DNA of 52,042 bases, taken from NCBI GenBank assembly GCA_023266095.1, contig JAHFRV010000013.1, positions 1-52,042 on the forward strand, given 5' to 3'. The notes under the pieces are model-generated. The model saw only the letters and a program-made list of their open reading frames with translations. It ran no database searches and was not told the origin of the DNA. Shown piece after piece: positions 1 through 9,659 of the stretch (position 1 is its first letter; each line of letters opens with the position of its first letter). Both the position numbers and the translations under genes were made by a program. Source of the DNA: Gammaproteobacteria bacterium. GTDB lineage: Bacteria; Pseudomonadota; Gammaproteobacteria; DRLM01.

Positions 1-310
1 CTGCACCTGAGACAGAACACGTTTCTTGCTTCCTCCAGAACGTGGAAACACTGGGATTATAAGGCTGGACTTCTATGAAACCCCATTTTGGCACCCACAC
101 TAATCCGCGTAGACCCATTTAAATATCGAGTTGAATAAATAGGCTTATAAAGGACCGGTTTCCTTGTTCTGCCGTCAAAGTCTTCGCGCTACTCGCGCCG
201 GGAACTCGTGCAATTCTATTTTTTAAAATTTAAGGAACGTCCGATTTATTCAGAGATTCTTTAAATTTACCCTTGTGCTCTTGAGCTGGCATGATATCCA
301 TGCGAATTGT
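1..310. other. Intergenic, no gene seen
   Basis: This AT-richer stretch lies beyond the 3' end of the polysaccharide operon. I see no open frame with a ribosome binding site. A 5-bp inverted repeat (GCATG at 289-293, CATGC at 299-303) lies just past the last stop codon but has no T-tract, so I do not call it a terminator. Confidence 0.5.
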
Positions 311-1408
311 TCAGCGTGTGCGTTCGAGAGCTTGGTCGTAAATTGCTTCCAACACGCGCACCGGCTGGGTGGTGAAGTTGCGTTCTACATGTAATCGACC
401 CGCTTCACCCATTTTGGTCCTCAGTTCTTTATTGTCCACCAGTTGACGCAAATGGGTCGCGAAGCCGGTCACATCACCGCGCTCGAAAAGAAAACCCGTT
501 TCACCGTGTACGACGATTTCCGGAATGCCGCCGACGGCCGATGCGACGATAGGACGACGGGAAGCGCCGGCTTCGATGTTAATCAGGCCGAACGGCTCAT
601 CCCAGCGCGATGGCATGACCACGATGTCGGATGAGCGATAGATGTTTTGAATGTCGGATCGATAACCCACATACCGGATGCGCGGGTCGTGCGCGATGTC
701 GGCTGCCAAGCTCTCAGGCGTGTAGCTGTCAGGAAAACGGTTCTTATCCCGGCACTCACCCACGATAAGAAAACGCGCGCGAGGTTCCGGGATGGTGGCG
801 GCGGCGTCGATTAGCAAGTCGACACCTTTGTTTCTGCGCACTTGGCCGGCGAAGCTGATGACGATGTCATCGGGCCCCACGCCTAACTCATCGCGTATAT
901 CAACTGCGGCATCATAGCGGTCGAGATCGACAATGTTATGCATGACTGCAACCGGGACGCCGCCGAGATTAGATGTCTGGGCGGTGAAGCGTGAGTTGGC
1001 TATAGCGAGCGTGCAACGGCGGAATGACGGTCCGGGTTGTTCGCTGACCAAGCGCAGATGAGTGAATACTGGAATGCCGAGCAGGCGGGCGCCCTCGACT
1101 TCCGCCATCCGCCAGAATCCGCCGTAGTTGATATGAAGTAAATCGACACGCTCGCGGCGAAACAATTTAGCCGCACGGATGATATCGCCGAGATAGGTCA
1201 GTGGATTGGTGTAATGATGCTGTGGCCAGATCAAATAGCGGATGCCCATCCGGGTCAGCACGTCGAGTATCGGTCCTTCCGAGGGGAAGAGCACCAGCGG
1301 TTCGAAACGAGTCCGGTCGATGCTTTTGAGCAGCACGAACAGCGAACGACTCGCGCCGCCCCAGTCTCCGGCGCTGGTGGCCATGTAGGCGATAATGGGT
1401 TTTTTCAT
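311..1408 (-). CDS. GT4-family glycosyltransferase
   Basis: A predicted retaining GT-B glycosyltransferase of 365 residues. The N-terminal acceptor half begins MKKPIIAYMAT and has a glycine-rich GDWGGASRS loop. The C-terminal nucleotide-sugar half has FAGQVRRNKGVDLL near residue 190 and the EPFGLINIEAG motif of GT4 enzymes. The start at 1408 is chosen because GGAGAA stands just upstream; an in-frame extension reaches back into the preceding gene and looks spurious. It is the last gene of the polysaccharide cluster, 44 bp after the GT2-phosphatase fusion. It probably adds one sugar to the lipid-linked repeat on the cytoplasmic side. Donor and acceptor cannot be read from the sequence. Confidence 0.88.
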   Translation of the reverse strand: MKKPIIAYMATSAGDWGGASRSLFVLLKSIDRTRFEPLVLFPSEGPILDVLTRMGIRYLIWPQHHYTNPLTYLGDIIRAAKLFRRERVDLLHINYGGFWRMAEVEGARLLGIPVFTHLRLVSEQPGPSFRRCTLAIANSRFTAQTSNLGGVPVAVMHNIVDLDRYDAAVDIRDELGVGPDDIVISFAGQVRRNKGVDLLIDAAATIPEPRARFLIVGECRDKNRFPDSYTPESLAADIAHDPRIRYVGYRSDIQNIYRSSDIVVMPSRWDEPFGLINIEAGASRRPIVASAVGGIPEIVVHGETGFLFERGDVTGFATHLRQLVDNKELRTKMGEAGRLHVERNFTTQPVRVLEAIYDQALERTR

Positions 1409-1452
1409 TGGTTCTCCACGTAGAATTCGGGTCGTCAACATACCCTGAACTT

Positions 1453-4400
1453 TCAGGAACGTGCTTCCACGATCCATAACAATAAGGCTTGGCGCAGTTG
1501 CGCGGCAATCTCCGGGTATTGTTCCGCTACATCTATCCGGCATTCCGGATCGTTGTACAGATTGAACAAACGCAGCAGATAATCGCTTTCCAAAGGTTGA
1601 TACACCAGTTTCCAATCACCATGGCGGATCATACGATCTTTGGCGAGCAGGATCGCTTCGCGATATTGCGGTTTGATCGCGAGTGTTCCACTGTTTCTGT
1701 TTGGTACCTCCATCAATTCCAATAGATCGGGGTAGCGCAGATGCTGATCCGGCAGGCCGGGGATGTCGGCGATCCACATGCCGGTCTCGTTGAAGGCGTC
1801 AAGCTTGGGACAGGCACCCTGCGGTTCAAAACAGGCGGCCAGTGAAATTCCATCCATCGCGGATGCCGGCGTGACGCCGACCAGTTCCAACAGGGTAGGG
1901 ACGAGATCTATGCTCCGCACCACCTGATCGACCTTGCCATGGCCGGCTTTACCAGGATCGCGGATTACCAACGGAATACGCGAACTGAAGTCACCCACAG
2001 CTGAATTGCCCTGGCCCCAAGTGTCGTGTTCAAAGAATTCCATGCCGTGGTCTGAATAAATCACCACGATGGTATTGTTCGTCAGACCGCACGCGTCGAG
2101 ATGGCGCAGCATTTTACCGACTTCATCATCGAACTCGGCCACGCAGCCATCGTACAAATTAATGATTTGATCGAGGTCGAACTCTTCTTTGGGCGCACCT
2201 TGACGGCGGATGATTTCGAAGGGATCGGTAAGCCTGGCCATTGCGAATTTAGATTCTCCCGCATAGGCCGGATCGGCGAAGCGCGTGTACCAAGGCCATT
2301 CGGCGGCAAACGGAGGATGGGTGGTCGAATAAAATATATTGAGAAAAAACGGCTGGGCGTCTTCAGCGAGGCGGGTCAACAAGTGCCGTGCACGCCGGCC
2401 CATCGGCTGGGTGAGCGGCACGCCACCGAGGTAATAAATTTCGGGGAGTAACAATCGTCCCAATCGGTTGTGAGCGAACAGCGACAAAAACAAACGTAAA
2501 TCTTTCGGTCCCTGCCGGATGAAATATTTCAAATTCCATTGGTCTTCCGGCAGATCAGTGTAATCAAAACCAAAGGAGAATTTGCCCATGTCGCCGCCGC
2601 ACCAGTCCGAGATGACCGCGCTGTGATAACCGCGGGCCTTGAGCAGGTGCGGTAAAGCCTCGACTTTCAGCTGGGTGGTTTCGTCCGAGTTAAAATTGTC
2701 ACGGATGCCATGGGTATGCGGCCAGGTGCCGGTCAGCAGCGAAATCAGGCTGGGCGCAGTGCGGGCGCAGGGCACATAACAGTTTGCAAACAGGATGCCT
2801 TGTCCGGCCAATTCGTCGATGTGGGGAGTGAGCGCGCGATGATAACCCAGCGCGCCCAACCGATCCGCACGCAGGGTGTCCGACCCTATCATCAGAATGT
2901 TCGGCGGGGCATCGGCTGCACGCGCCGCCGGACGGCGCGGAGGTCTGGCCTCTGGCAACCAGGCCGCACAGACGATGGTGCCTGCGATAAACAGGAATGT
3001 GGCCCATAACGTGATCAACTCGCCGGTCCGGCCCTGCGTGCTCAAGTGCCAGGAAGCGAGGATCAACAACAGGCCGGTGGCAGTTACCAACAACCACGAT
3101 AGGAAATGAATCCGGCCGGGCGTCATCCAATGCCAGAGGGTATAAAGCCGGCTCATGCGGTAATGCATCGAAGCCACTAACAAACCGGGATTGAAACGCA
3201 GCTTGCGCACGAATTGCAGAGTGGTTGCACCCACGATACCCAGCGCGGCCGCCAGCGTCGCCAAACCTGCCGACCATACGCCGTCCAGGCTGACGTTGAT
3301 CATGTAATACAACAATACGCCGATGCCGCCGGTGAAGAACATGATGGCGAAGGTCCAGGCGGTGAGACGGGCCAACGCGAACAGCGTGTAGCGACGGTAA
3401 TGGGTGAGCACCTCCTGCCGAATGCGTGGCCCGGTCTGCGAAAAATCCGACAGTGACTTGGCCAGCAGTAGCAAGGAAGCCAAGCCCGCTATCGCCATAG
3501 TTGGCAGTACCCCCGTCCAGTGCGCGCCGCCACTGACGAGCCAGGCCAGTGTGCCGCTGACAGTGATTATCAGCGCCAGGGAGCCGATGACCAATGCGCC
3601 ACGATCGGGAGGCAGATCCAATCCTTTTTTACGATAGTGACCGGGACTATCGGCGAAACTGAGATCCTCCGCCGATGCCACGCCCATATACGCTATTTGC
3701 CGCCGGATATAATCGGAATCGACAACACGGTCCCAGCGGCCGAGGATAAATCCATATAGATTCACGATTCGCACAAACTCCATTACCGCGATCACCCGCA
3801 GTCGCATACCCCAGCCTTTCGCCACGGTGGCAACCGTCGCTTGCGGTAATAGATGTTTGTGGATATGCCAGCCGAGCAAAGCGGACGCGGCAAGCAGTGC
3901 AGCGGGGAACCACGGACTGGTTAACAGTAACGCGGCGAGCAACCCATGGATACGCAGGTTGATCAAGTAACCGCTCATGCCTATGCCGACCCGCGCATTG
4001 CCACGCGAGAAATTGATGCGTTGCCGGGCGAGCGAGCGCCAGGTCTCGCGGGGTCGCCAGCGCACGATAGCGTCGCGGCAAAATACGAAATGACAGCCGA
4101 TCTGCCGCATCCGTATATTGAAAAGGGTATCTTCCGCGGCATACAGCCATTCCGGATAGCCGCCGGCCTGCTCCCAGGCCTGCTTGGTGAAGGCCACCGA
4201 GCGGCTGGAAGGGTAATAACGCGCGGTTTCGCTGTCGTCGCGGTTGGGTTGAAAGGTGGCGCGGATTACCGCATCTTCGAATGGCGTATGGGTTTCGAAG
4301 CGGAAATTTCCGGCCACTACATCGGCGGCGGGATTAGCGATGAAACACTCGGCAAGCTGCGCCAGCCAGTCAGGATTTACCCAACAACCCGCATCGGTAA

Positions 4401-4665
4401 TCGCCAGATGCGTACCGGTTGCGGCGGCGATACCCAGATTTCTGCCTTGGGCGATATTGCAGGGCCGGGAGATGACCCGGAGCAGGCCTCGCCTGGCGTA
4501 ATCTTCAAGTATCTCACGTGTGCCATCCGTGCTGGCGCCATCGACGATGATGATTTCATCCGCCCGGCGGGTTTGCTCGAGCAGTGACCCCAGGAATTTC
4601 TCAATGGTGTTTTTTTCGTTGCGAACGGTGGCAACGACGGAGATCCTGAGCGAGTCGTTCACCAT
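1453..4665 (-). CDS. GT2 glycosyltransferase / membrane / alkaline-phosphatase-superfamily fusion
   Basis: An unusual three-part protein of 1070 residues. Residues 1-240 are a GT2 domain (SVVATVRNE, VDGASTDGT, DAGC near 91). Residues 240-575 hold about eight hydrophobic segments. Residues 588-970 are a sulfatase-type (PF00884) domain with the metal-site patterns GSDTLRADRLG (Asp596) and YSDHG (Asp872, His873). The nucleophile motif reads TAPSLISLLTG with Thr636 where sulfatases carry the Cys or Ser that becomes formylglycine. By analogy with LtaS/EptA-like enzymes, this favours transfer of a phospho-substituent (phosphoglycerol or phosphoethanolamine) over sulfate hydrolysis. AAGG precedes the ATG at a good distance. 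I infer that one polypeptide adds a sugar and also decorates the glycan on the periplasmic side. Confidence 0.85.
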   Translation of the reverse strand: MVNDSLRISVVATVRNEKNTIEKFLGSLLEQTRRADEIIIVDGASTDGTREILEDYARRGLLRVISRPCNIAQGRNLGIAAATGTHLAITDAGCWVNPDWLAQLAECFIANPAADVVAGNFRFETHTPFEDAVIRATFQPNRDDSETARYYPSSRSVAFTKQAWEQAGGYPEWLYAAEDTLFNIRMRQIGCHFVFCRDAIVRWRPRETWRSLARQRINFSRGNARVGIGMSGYLINLRIHGLLAALLLTSPWFPAALLAASALLGWHIHKHLLPQATVATVAKGWGMRLRVIAVMEFVRIVNLYGFILGRWDRVVDSDYIRRQIAYMGVASAEDLSFADSPGHYRKKGLDLPPDRGALVIGSLALIITVSGTLAWLVSGGAHWTGVLPTMAIAGLASLLLLAKSLSDFSQTGPRIRQEVLTHYRRYTLFALARLTAWTFAIMFFTGGIGVLLYYMINVSLDGVWSAGLATLAAALGIVGATTLQFVRKLRFNPGLLVASMHYRMSRLYTLWHWMTPGRIHFLSWLLVTATGLLLILASWHLSTQGRTGELITLWATFLFIAGTIVCAAWLPEARPPRRPAARAADAPPNILMIGSDTLRADRLGALGYHRALTPHIDELAGQGILFANCYVPCARTAPSLISLLTGTWPHTHGIRDNFNSDETTQLKVEALPHLLKARGYHSAVISDWCGGDMGKFSFGFDYTDLPEDQWNLKYFIRQGPKDLRLFLSLFAHNRLGRLLLPEIYYLGGVPLTQPMGRRARHLLTRLAEDAQPFFLNIFYSTTHPPFAAEWPWYTRFADPAYAGESKFAMARLTDPFEIIRRQGAPKEEFDLDQIINLYDGCVAEFDDEVGKMLRHLDACGLTNNTIVVIYSDHGMEFFEHDTWGQGNSAVGDFSSRIPLVIRDPGKAGHGKVDQVVRSIDLVPTLLELVGVTPASAMDGISLAACFEPQGACPKLDAFNETGMWIADIPGLPDQHLRYPDLLELMEVPNRNSGTLAIKPQYREAILLAKDRMIRHGDWKLVYQPLESDYLLRLFNLYNDPECRIDVAEQYPEIAAQLRQALLLWIVEARS

Positions 4666-4698
4666 CTTCGGTTACCTTCGTTTGCTGATCCGCGCCGT

Positions 4699-5463
4699 TT
4701 ATTCGGTTGCCGGGTGGGCGAGAAAATACCAGTCGCGGCTGCTGATGAATTCGTGTTGGGTCAGGCAGCGTTTATGATGCAACCAATTTTTCAGGAGAGA
4801 GAGCTGTAATCCACATTGATCGACCAGCAAGTCATAAATATCCCCCGACGAGAAACCGAAGGGTTTCGATGAGGCGTCACCGTGTTCGAGGATGACGTAA
4901 GGCCGATTGCGGATGAGTGTGTCGCGGCCGCCCATGATGACCAGGCCTTCGGCGCCTTCGACATCGATTTTGATGAGATCTATTTTGGTTTCCCGCGGAA
5001 TGATGTCGTCCAGCCGCTCGGTGCGAATCTTGATTTCCTGACGGGGTTTGTCCGGAGAGAGGAATTCCCGCGCATTCAGGCCGCTGAGTGCGGGGGAGTC
5101 CGGAATGACATAAAAAGGCGTGTCCGCCGCGGTATTGCTTACGGCGTAGGGATAGACGGTCACCGAAGGAAACCGGTCCATCAGCAGCCGAGCGAGTTGC
5201 GGTATCGGTTCAAATGCAAAATGCCGCCCGTTTGGCGCACACTTGATGAACTCTTTAAGAAACTGTCCCTCATGGCAGCCGATATCGATGGCATTGGAGT
5301 GCTCTGTTAGTACGTACCGAATCACATCGGTTGCCTGACGGTCATAAATTTCATTCTTTACCAAATCGAATGGCATGTGGATGCCCCGCATTCTTTTCAC
5401 CAGCCAGCGGGTGTAAGGTTCTGCGCGGGTGTCTTTGATATTCTTTTTGATTAGTTCTCGCAT
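4699..5463 (-). CDS. FkbM-family SAM-dependent methyltransferase
   Basis: 254 residues with the FkbM layout: motif I AIDIGCHEGQFLKEF near residue 58 and the diagnostic IDLIKIDVEGAE near residue 162, followed by YVILEHG. Members usually O-methylate sugars or other secondary metabolites. In this cluster a glycan hydroxyl is the likely target, but that is inference. GGAG six bases upstream of the ATG supports the start. It lies between a GT2 gene and the large GT2 fusion, in the same direction and with short gaps, so it is probably co-transcribed with them. Confidence 0.87.
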   Translation of the reverse strand: MRELIKKNIKDTRAEPYTRWLVKRMRGIHMPFDLVKNEIYDRQATDVIRYVLTEHSNAIDIGCHEGQFLKEFIKCAPNGRHFAFEPIPQLARLLMDRFPSVTVYPYAVSNTAADTPFYVIPDSPALSGLNAREFLSPDKPRQEIKIRTERLDDIIPRETKIDLIKIDVEGAEGLVIMGGRDTLIRNRPYVILEHGDASSKPFGFSSGDIYDLLVDQCGLQLSLLKNWLHHKRCLTQHEFISSRDWYFLAHPATE

Positions 5464-5520
5464 GCCGCACTCCCGTAGAAAGTGAGTTTCACTGCCGTGC
5501 CAACCAAGGAATGATATAGC

Positions 5521-6474
5521 TTAACCATGTTTGAAGGTCTTCGTAGCGTGCAGGGCTCGATGGCGCTGGTGCAGTCCTCTGATTAGTCCCAAGGCATGGG
5601 TCGCGTTCATAGCCTGGCGCAGTAGCCCGGGTTTGTTGAGTAGCAGCAGAGTAAAGGTTTTGATAGTGTGTGATACCGCTTGGCGAAACAAGTAAGGTGG
5701 AATGCCCAAGAAAGACTGCGCGTGGCTCGGCAGCTCATGCAAGCCCTTGCGCGTACCGGCTTGGTGATGCAGGCGTAAAAAATAACGGCGCTGCAGACGC
5801 CGCGGTTCCACACTGTGCAATACCACCATCTGTGGGCAGTAGCGCAGCCGGGCGCTCTGATTCAGGAGGCGTCGGAACATCATGACATCTTCTCCACCGC
5901 CGAATGCGTATCCTTCGCGGTTGTAGCGCTGGTCGAATCGCAGTGTCGGATCGTTACGGAATAGCCGCGTATCGTAAGCGATGTTGCCGGTCCAAATGGG
6001 GGTGCTATCGTCGGTGATCCAGAAAGGCTTGAAGCCATGGTTGGCTTCACCCAGAAAACCGAGCAAGCTGTCGTCCAGCCAGGACGGTCGGCGATAGGGC
6101 GTGAAGTCCACCTCCACCCGTCCACCGACACATTGCGCTCCTTCGTTGACAATAGCGTGATGCGCAGCCGTCAGCAAACCTGGTTTGGGGGTTTCGTCGT
6201 CGTCGATGAACACCAAAATGTCGCTGGTCAGCGCCTCGGCAATGACACGGTTACGGGCTGGAACGATCCCCGGCGTTTGCTCGGTGACGAACCGCAATGG
6301 GGCGCCGGGTAAGCCGGCGAGTTTTTCCAATACGGCAAGGGTAGTATCGGTGCTGTTGTTGTTGACGGCCAGGACTTCAAAAGGAATCTGACAATCCTGC
6401 GCACGTATGGCACTCACCAAGCCTTCCAGCCGGTGAGCACGGTTGTATGTGCAAAAGGCGAACGTCAACATCAT
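5521..6474 (-). CDS. GT2-family glycosyltransferase
   Basis: 317 residues with a GT-A fold signature. It starts LTFAFCTYNRAHRL, has the nucleotide-binding NNNSTDTT near residue 38 and the metal-binding triad FIDDDETP near residue 91. A GGGEDVMMFRR stretch near residue 193 matches the ED motif near the catalytic base in this family. The C-terminal third is basic and amphipathic and may touch the membrane. The start lies two bases after the stop of the upstream GT2 gene, so the two are almost certainly translated from one mRNA. The donor sugar is unknown. Confidence 0.88.
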   Translation of the reverse strand: MMLTFAFCTYNRAHRLEGLVSAIRAQDCQIPFEVLAVNNNSTDTTLAVLEKLAGLPGAPLRFVTEQTPGIVPARNRVIAEALTSDILVFIDDDETPKPGLLTAAHHAIVNEGAQCVGGRVEVDFTPYRRPSWLDDSLLGFLGEANHGFKPFWITDDSTPIWTGNIAYDTRLFRNDPTLRFDQRYNREGYAFGGGEDVMMFRRLLNQSARLRYCPQMVVLHSVEPRRLQRRYFLRLHHQAGTRKGLHELPSHAQSFLGIPPYLFRQAVSHTIKTFTLLLLNKPGLLRQAMNATHALGLIRGLHQRHRALHATKTFKHG

Positions 6475-6476
6475 GT

Positions 6477-7436
6477 CTAGTTATCTGGGGGGTATGAAGT
6501 CTTGCCGGGATTGTTTGACCTCGACAACAAGAAACCGTGCAGCCGTGTAGGCAATAGTGCGGGCAGCATGTATAACCAATCCTTAGTACTGCCGTAGCCC
6601 GCGCGCATGACCCTGCGGAAAATCGTACGCGCGGCCGGCAAGTCGCGTTTCCAATAACACGTGTAACCTTGGCGCAGCAGATTACCATAGAGTAACTCAC
6701 GCCGACGTGCATGGTCGAGTTGCGCCGCGAAGTCCGGATGTCGGGTCAGGTAGGCCTGCTGGGCGGAGAGCAGCTGCAGCGCCGCGCGCGCATGCTGACT
6801 GGATGCCTGGCCGCCGCCGTGGAAATGATAACTGGCCAAGACTTCCGGTACCCGCACGATGGCGGCGGTGCCGGCGATTTCCAGCCACAGCGCGTAGTCC
6901 TCGGCATTTTTAAGGCCGGGATCGAATCCGCCTACCCTGATAAGGGCGGCGCGTCGGGTCAGTGCGGCGTGGATGGGCCAGCGACAGCCGGTGAACAAGG
7001 TCTCGCGTTTTGCCGGGGTTTCGTAGTCCGGGGGGATGAAGGGTTTGCCGGGTTTACCGAGCAGCCCCACATTTTGCCAACCGCAGTAGGCCAGCACTGC
7101 GTCGGGCCGTGTTTCCAAAGTGGCCGACAAGGTTTCCAGAAAGGTTGGCACCCAGGTATCGTCGGCGTCGAGAAAGGCCACATACCGGCCCTGCGCCTGT
7201 TTCAACCCAGTATTGCGGGCAACACTTACACCCTGATTGACCTGGGTGTGCACCTGAATGCGCGGATCGGTTTGCGCGCCTAGCCAAGTCAGTGTGGTGT
7301 CATCGGAACCGTCATCCACCGCGATCAATTCCCAATCGGAAAACGTTTGGGCCAGCACACTGCCCACGCTGTGGGGCAAGTGGGCCGCTGCGTTGAAGCA
7401 GGGCATGACGATGGATATCTGAGGGACAAACACCAC
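6477..7436 (-). CDS. GT2-family glycosyltransferase
   Basis: 319 residues. The N-terminal GT-A domain has ISIVMPCFNAA, VDDGSDDTT and the DXD-type FLDADDTW near residue 90, followed by GCRWPIHAAL and NAEDYALWLE, typical of family 2 transferases of O-antigen and exopolysaccharide clusters. The C-terminal 100 residues resemble the helical tail of such enzymes. It is preceded a few bases upstream by the deacetylase gene and followed immediately by another GT2 gene. It is predicted to act on the lipid-linked glycan at the inner face of the cytoplasmic membrane. Specificity is not readable. Confidence 0.88.
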   Translation of the reverse strand: MVFVPQISIVMPCFNAAAHLPHSVGSVLAQTFSDWELIAVDDGSDDTTLTWLGAQTDPRIQVHTQVNQGVSVARNTGLKQAQGRYVAFLDADDTWVPTFLETLSATLETRPDAVLAYCGWQNVGLLGKPGKPFIPPDYETPAKRETLFTGCRWPIHAALTRRAALIRVGGFDPGLKNAEDYALWLEIAGTAAIVRVPEVLASYHFHGGGQASSQHARAALQLLSAQQAYLTRHPDFAAQLDHARRRELLYGNLLRQGYTCYWKRDLPAARTIFRRVMRAGYGSTKDWLYMLPALLPTRLHGFLLSRSNNPGKTSYPPDN

Positions 7437-7442
7437 AGTACC

Positions 7443-8249
7443 TCAGGACAAGCGCAGCCGATGCGCCAGCCTGCCGGCGTAATACGCCGCAAGCTGACGC
7501 CAACTGACATCGTTGTCAGCGAACACCAATTTTCGGGCAACGGTGGATAATGTGTCTCCCGCGAAAATGCTGATGCGACGTATCCTCAATGGATGCCCAT
7601 CGCGCAGTGCCCAGCCAGGGCGGGTAGTACAGGCCGTTTGATAGCCGGCTTCGCGCACGGCTGTAACAGCCGCGTCGTCAAATTGGCCGTAGGGGTAGGC
7701 GAAACTGGTGACCGGCTGACTTAGAATCTGCTCTAACTGCTGTCGCGATCGGACCAGCTCCTCAGCCACCGTCGCTGCGTTCGCCTTGAGTAAACGGCAA
7801 TGGCTGAGCGTATGAGATCCGATTTCCATGCCGGCCGCATGCATGATTCTGAGCTGTTCCGCACTCAGCATGGGTTGGGGTGGAACCTCGTCGGCCCAGC
7901 CCGACTTCTGACCGATGTCCCGTGTCACCATGAACCAGGTGGCCCGCATCCCTCGCTTGGCCAGTTCTTCGAACGCGGCATAGTTGTCGGCATAGCCATC
8001 GTCAAAGGTGATGACTACCGTCTTCTCGGGCAGCGGCCGGGTGGGCAGCAACTCCGTCAAGTTTGCGGTGGTCCAGCCGTGGGCTTGCAGCAAGTCCAGT
8101 TGCTCGATAAATCGCGTCATCGACACCGCCCATCGCCAGGCAGGCGCGCTCTGTCCGGGTACGACGGAGTGATACATCAGCACCAAGGGGCCATGCGGTA
8201 CGCTGCGCGCCAGCAGTCGCTGTGTCAGTGGATCGAGACGCTGGATCAT
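7443..8249 (-). CDS. NodB-type polysaccharide deacetylase
   Basis: 268 residues of the carbohydrate esterase 4 (NodB homology) family. The catalytic and metal motifs are visible: TFDDGYADN near residue 80 (motif 1), GSHTLSH near 147 (motif 2, two metal-binding His) and FAYPYGQFDD near 187 (motif 3). No signal peptide is evident, although LVLMYHSVV near residue 22 is the usual start of this domain. It would remove N-acetyl groups from a sugar of the glycan. The start codon overlaps the stop of the upstream GT4 gene by four bases (ATGA), which indicates translational coupling. Similar deacetylases occur in many exopolysaccharide loci. Confidence 0.9.
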   Translation of the reverse strand: MIQRLDPLTQRLLARSVPHGPLVLMYHSVVPGQSAPAWRWAVSMTRFIEQLDLLQAHGWTTANLTELLPTRPLPEKTVVITFDDGYADNYAAFEELAKRGMRATWFMVTRDIGQKSGWADEVPPQPMLSAEQLRIMHAAGMEIGSHTLSHCRLLKANAATVAEELVRSRQQLEQILSQPVTSFAYPYGQFDDAAVTAVREAGYQTACTTRPGWALRDGHPLRIRRISIFAGDTLSTVARKLVFADNDVSWRQLAAYYAGRLAHRLRLS

Positions 8250-9577
8250 CGCTGTGATTTCCTGGGCGCGGATGCCCTTTTCCGCAACAAATTTCGGGCG
8301 CGTTGTATGAAACTCGGTCTGGGTGTTTCGATCTTTCGCAGCCGCTCCTCCGTGCGTGCCAATTGAGCGAGCAGCCCCTCGATCACCCCGACGGCACCCC
8401 GCTGGGCGGGAGGCGGTCCCAAACGTAGTATGGCCTGGGCGGCATCCATGAACTGCGCGGCGAACACCCGGTTGGAAAAGCGTGCCTCCACCGTTTGCCG
8501 GGCGATCTTGCCCACGTGTCGCGCCAGCTCGCTGTCATCCAACAATCGGGCGACGGCCTTCGCCGTGCCTTCCACGTCACCCAAGGGCGCCAGCAGGCCG
8601 TCAACGCCATCGGTCACACATTCCCGTAGGCCGACACAGGCCATGGCGACTACTGGTTTGCGGAGTGCCATCGCTTCCAGTGTGGTAAGCGGATGACCTT
8701 CAAAAATCGCAGTGGACAGAAAGAGGTCGGATTGCCTCAATAAACTGGGCGCATCCAATCTCGCGCCTAACATAAAGATTCGTCCCTCCAGACCGGATGA
8801 GGTAATTTGACGGGCGAGTTCCTCGGCATGCGCGCGGCTTTCAGGCGGGCCCGCGATCAGGAAATAGACATCGCGGCGGGTCATCGCCAGGCGCTCGGCC
8901 ACCCGCGCAAACGTGGCGAAATCCTTCTGGGCGGAGATGCGGCCGATACCGATCACCAACCGCGCCGCCGCGGGCAGCCCCAGCTCGCGGCGGATATCAC
9001 CGCCAAGGCTGGAGCGCCGCTCCAAATCCATTTCATCCACGCCGTTGTGCACCACAAAAAGCCGCTCGACCGGCACGTGCGCGGCGAGTGAATCACGAAT
9101 GTCTTCGGAGACGGCCACCACCCCGCTGCCCAGGCTGGAAAGTATCCATGCATAAGCGTCTTCGCTCATGAAGCCGCTATAACGCGAAAAGTCCACCTCG
9201 AACGGCGAATGAATGTGCCAGAGTACCGGTATGCCGGTGTGCGCGGCGGCAAGCGCGCTGTCCAGCAGGTGGCCGGTGTTGAGGTGCATCAGTTCAGGCC
9301 GGTGCTGTGCGAATGCCGTCAGCAACGTGCGCCGACGGGCGTCCGCTTTGGCCAGGTAGCGCAGCTCTGCCTTTGCGGTGTTACCACGGCAGCAGTCGAT
9401 GGCCGCGCATTGATAAGGGATGCCAAGGTTACGCAAAGCCTCGGTGACCGCGCCCTCGGCGGGCACGAGCGCGCGCGGGGCATGGCCTTGAGCCTTCAAC
9501 GCGGCGACGAGAGTCAAAGTGATCCGGTCCACTCCGTTGGTGAGGTCGCTGCCGTGGAAGACATGAAGCGCTTGCAT
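8246..9577 (-). CDS. GT4-family glycosyltransferase
   Basis: About 443 residues with a GT-B fold. The N-terminal half starts MQALHVFHGSDLTNGVDR. The C-terminal half holds IGIGRISAQKDF near residue 205 and the family motif EGHPLTTLEAMALRKPV. The last 60 residues are basic and may contact the membrane. GGAG lies nine bases before the ATG at 9577; another in-frame ATG at 9583 is only three bases from it, so 9577 is preferred though either is possible. The 3' end overlaps the deacetylase start by four bases. It is likely one of the sugar-adding steps of the locus. Confidence 0.87.
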   Translation of the reverse strand: MQALHVFHGSDLTNGVDRITLTLVAALKAQGHAPRALVPAEGAVTEALRNLGIPYQCAAIDCCRGNTAKAELRYLAKADARRRTLLTAFAQHRPELMHLNTGHLLDSALAAAHTGIPVLWHIHSPFEVDFSRYSGFMSEDAYAWILSSLGSGVVAVSEDIRDSLAAHVPVERLFVVHNGVDEMDLERRSSLGGDIRRELGLPAAARLVIGIGRISAQKDFATFARVAERLAMTRRDVYFLIAGPPESRAHAEELARQITSSGLEGRIFMLGARLDAPSLLRQSDLFLSTAIFEGHPLTTLEAMALRKPVVAMACVGLRECVTDGVDGLLAPLGDVEGTAKAVARLLDDSELARHVGKIARQTVEARFSNRVFAAQFMDAAQAILRLGPPPAQRGAVGVIEGLLAQLARTEERLRKIETPRPSFIQRARNLLRKRASAPRKSQR

Positions 9578-9659
9578 CGACATTATCTCCAATGCGTTCT
9601 GCGCATGGCACGGCATGTTTCAGGGATAGGACTGGCGTTAAAAACCATTTTGAACCCCT

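Noticed and set aside
289-303. Inverted repeat GCATG/CATGC as terminator of the glycan operon
   Set aside because: Only 5 bp, AT-rich loop and no T-tract on the transcribed strand.
3946-4587. Long antisense frames across the glycosyltransferase, argD and pst genes
   Set aside because: They mirror the codon bias of the real genes on the other strand and show no domain or start signal.
1453-4665. Annotating the C-terminal domain of the GT2 fusion as a sulfatase
   Set aside because: The formylglycine Cys/Ser is replaced by Thr636, which points to a phosphotransferase-like or other alkaline-phosphatase-superfamily activity.
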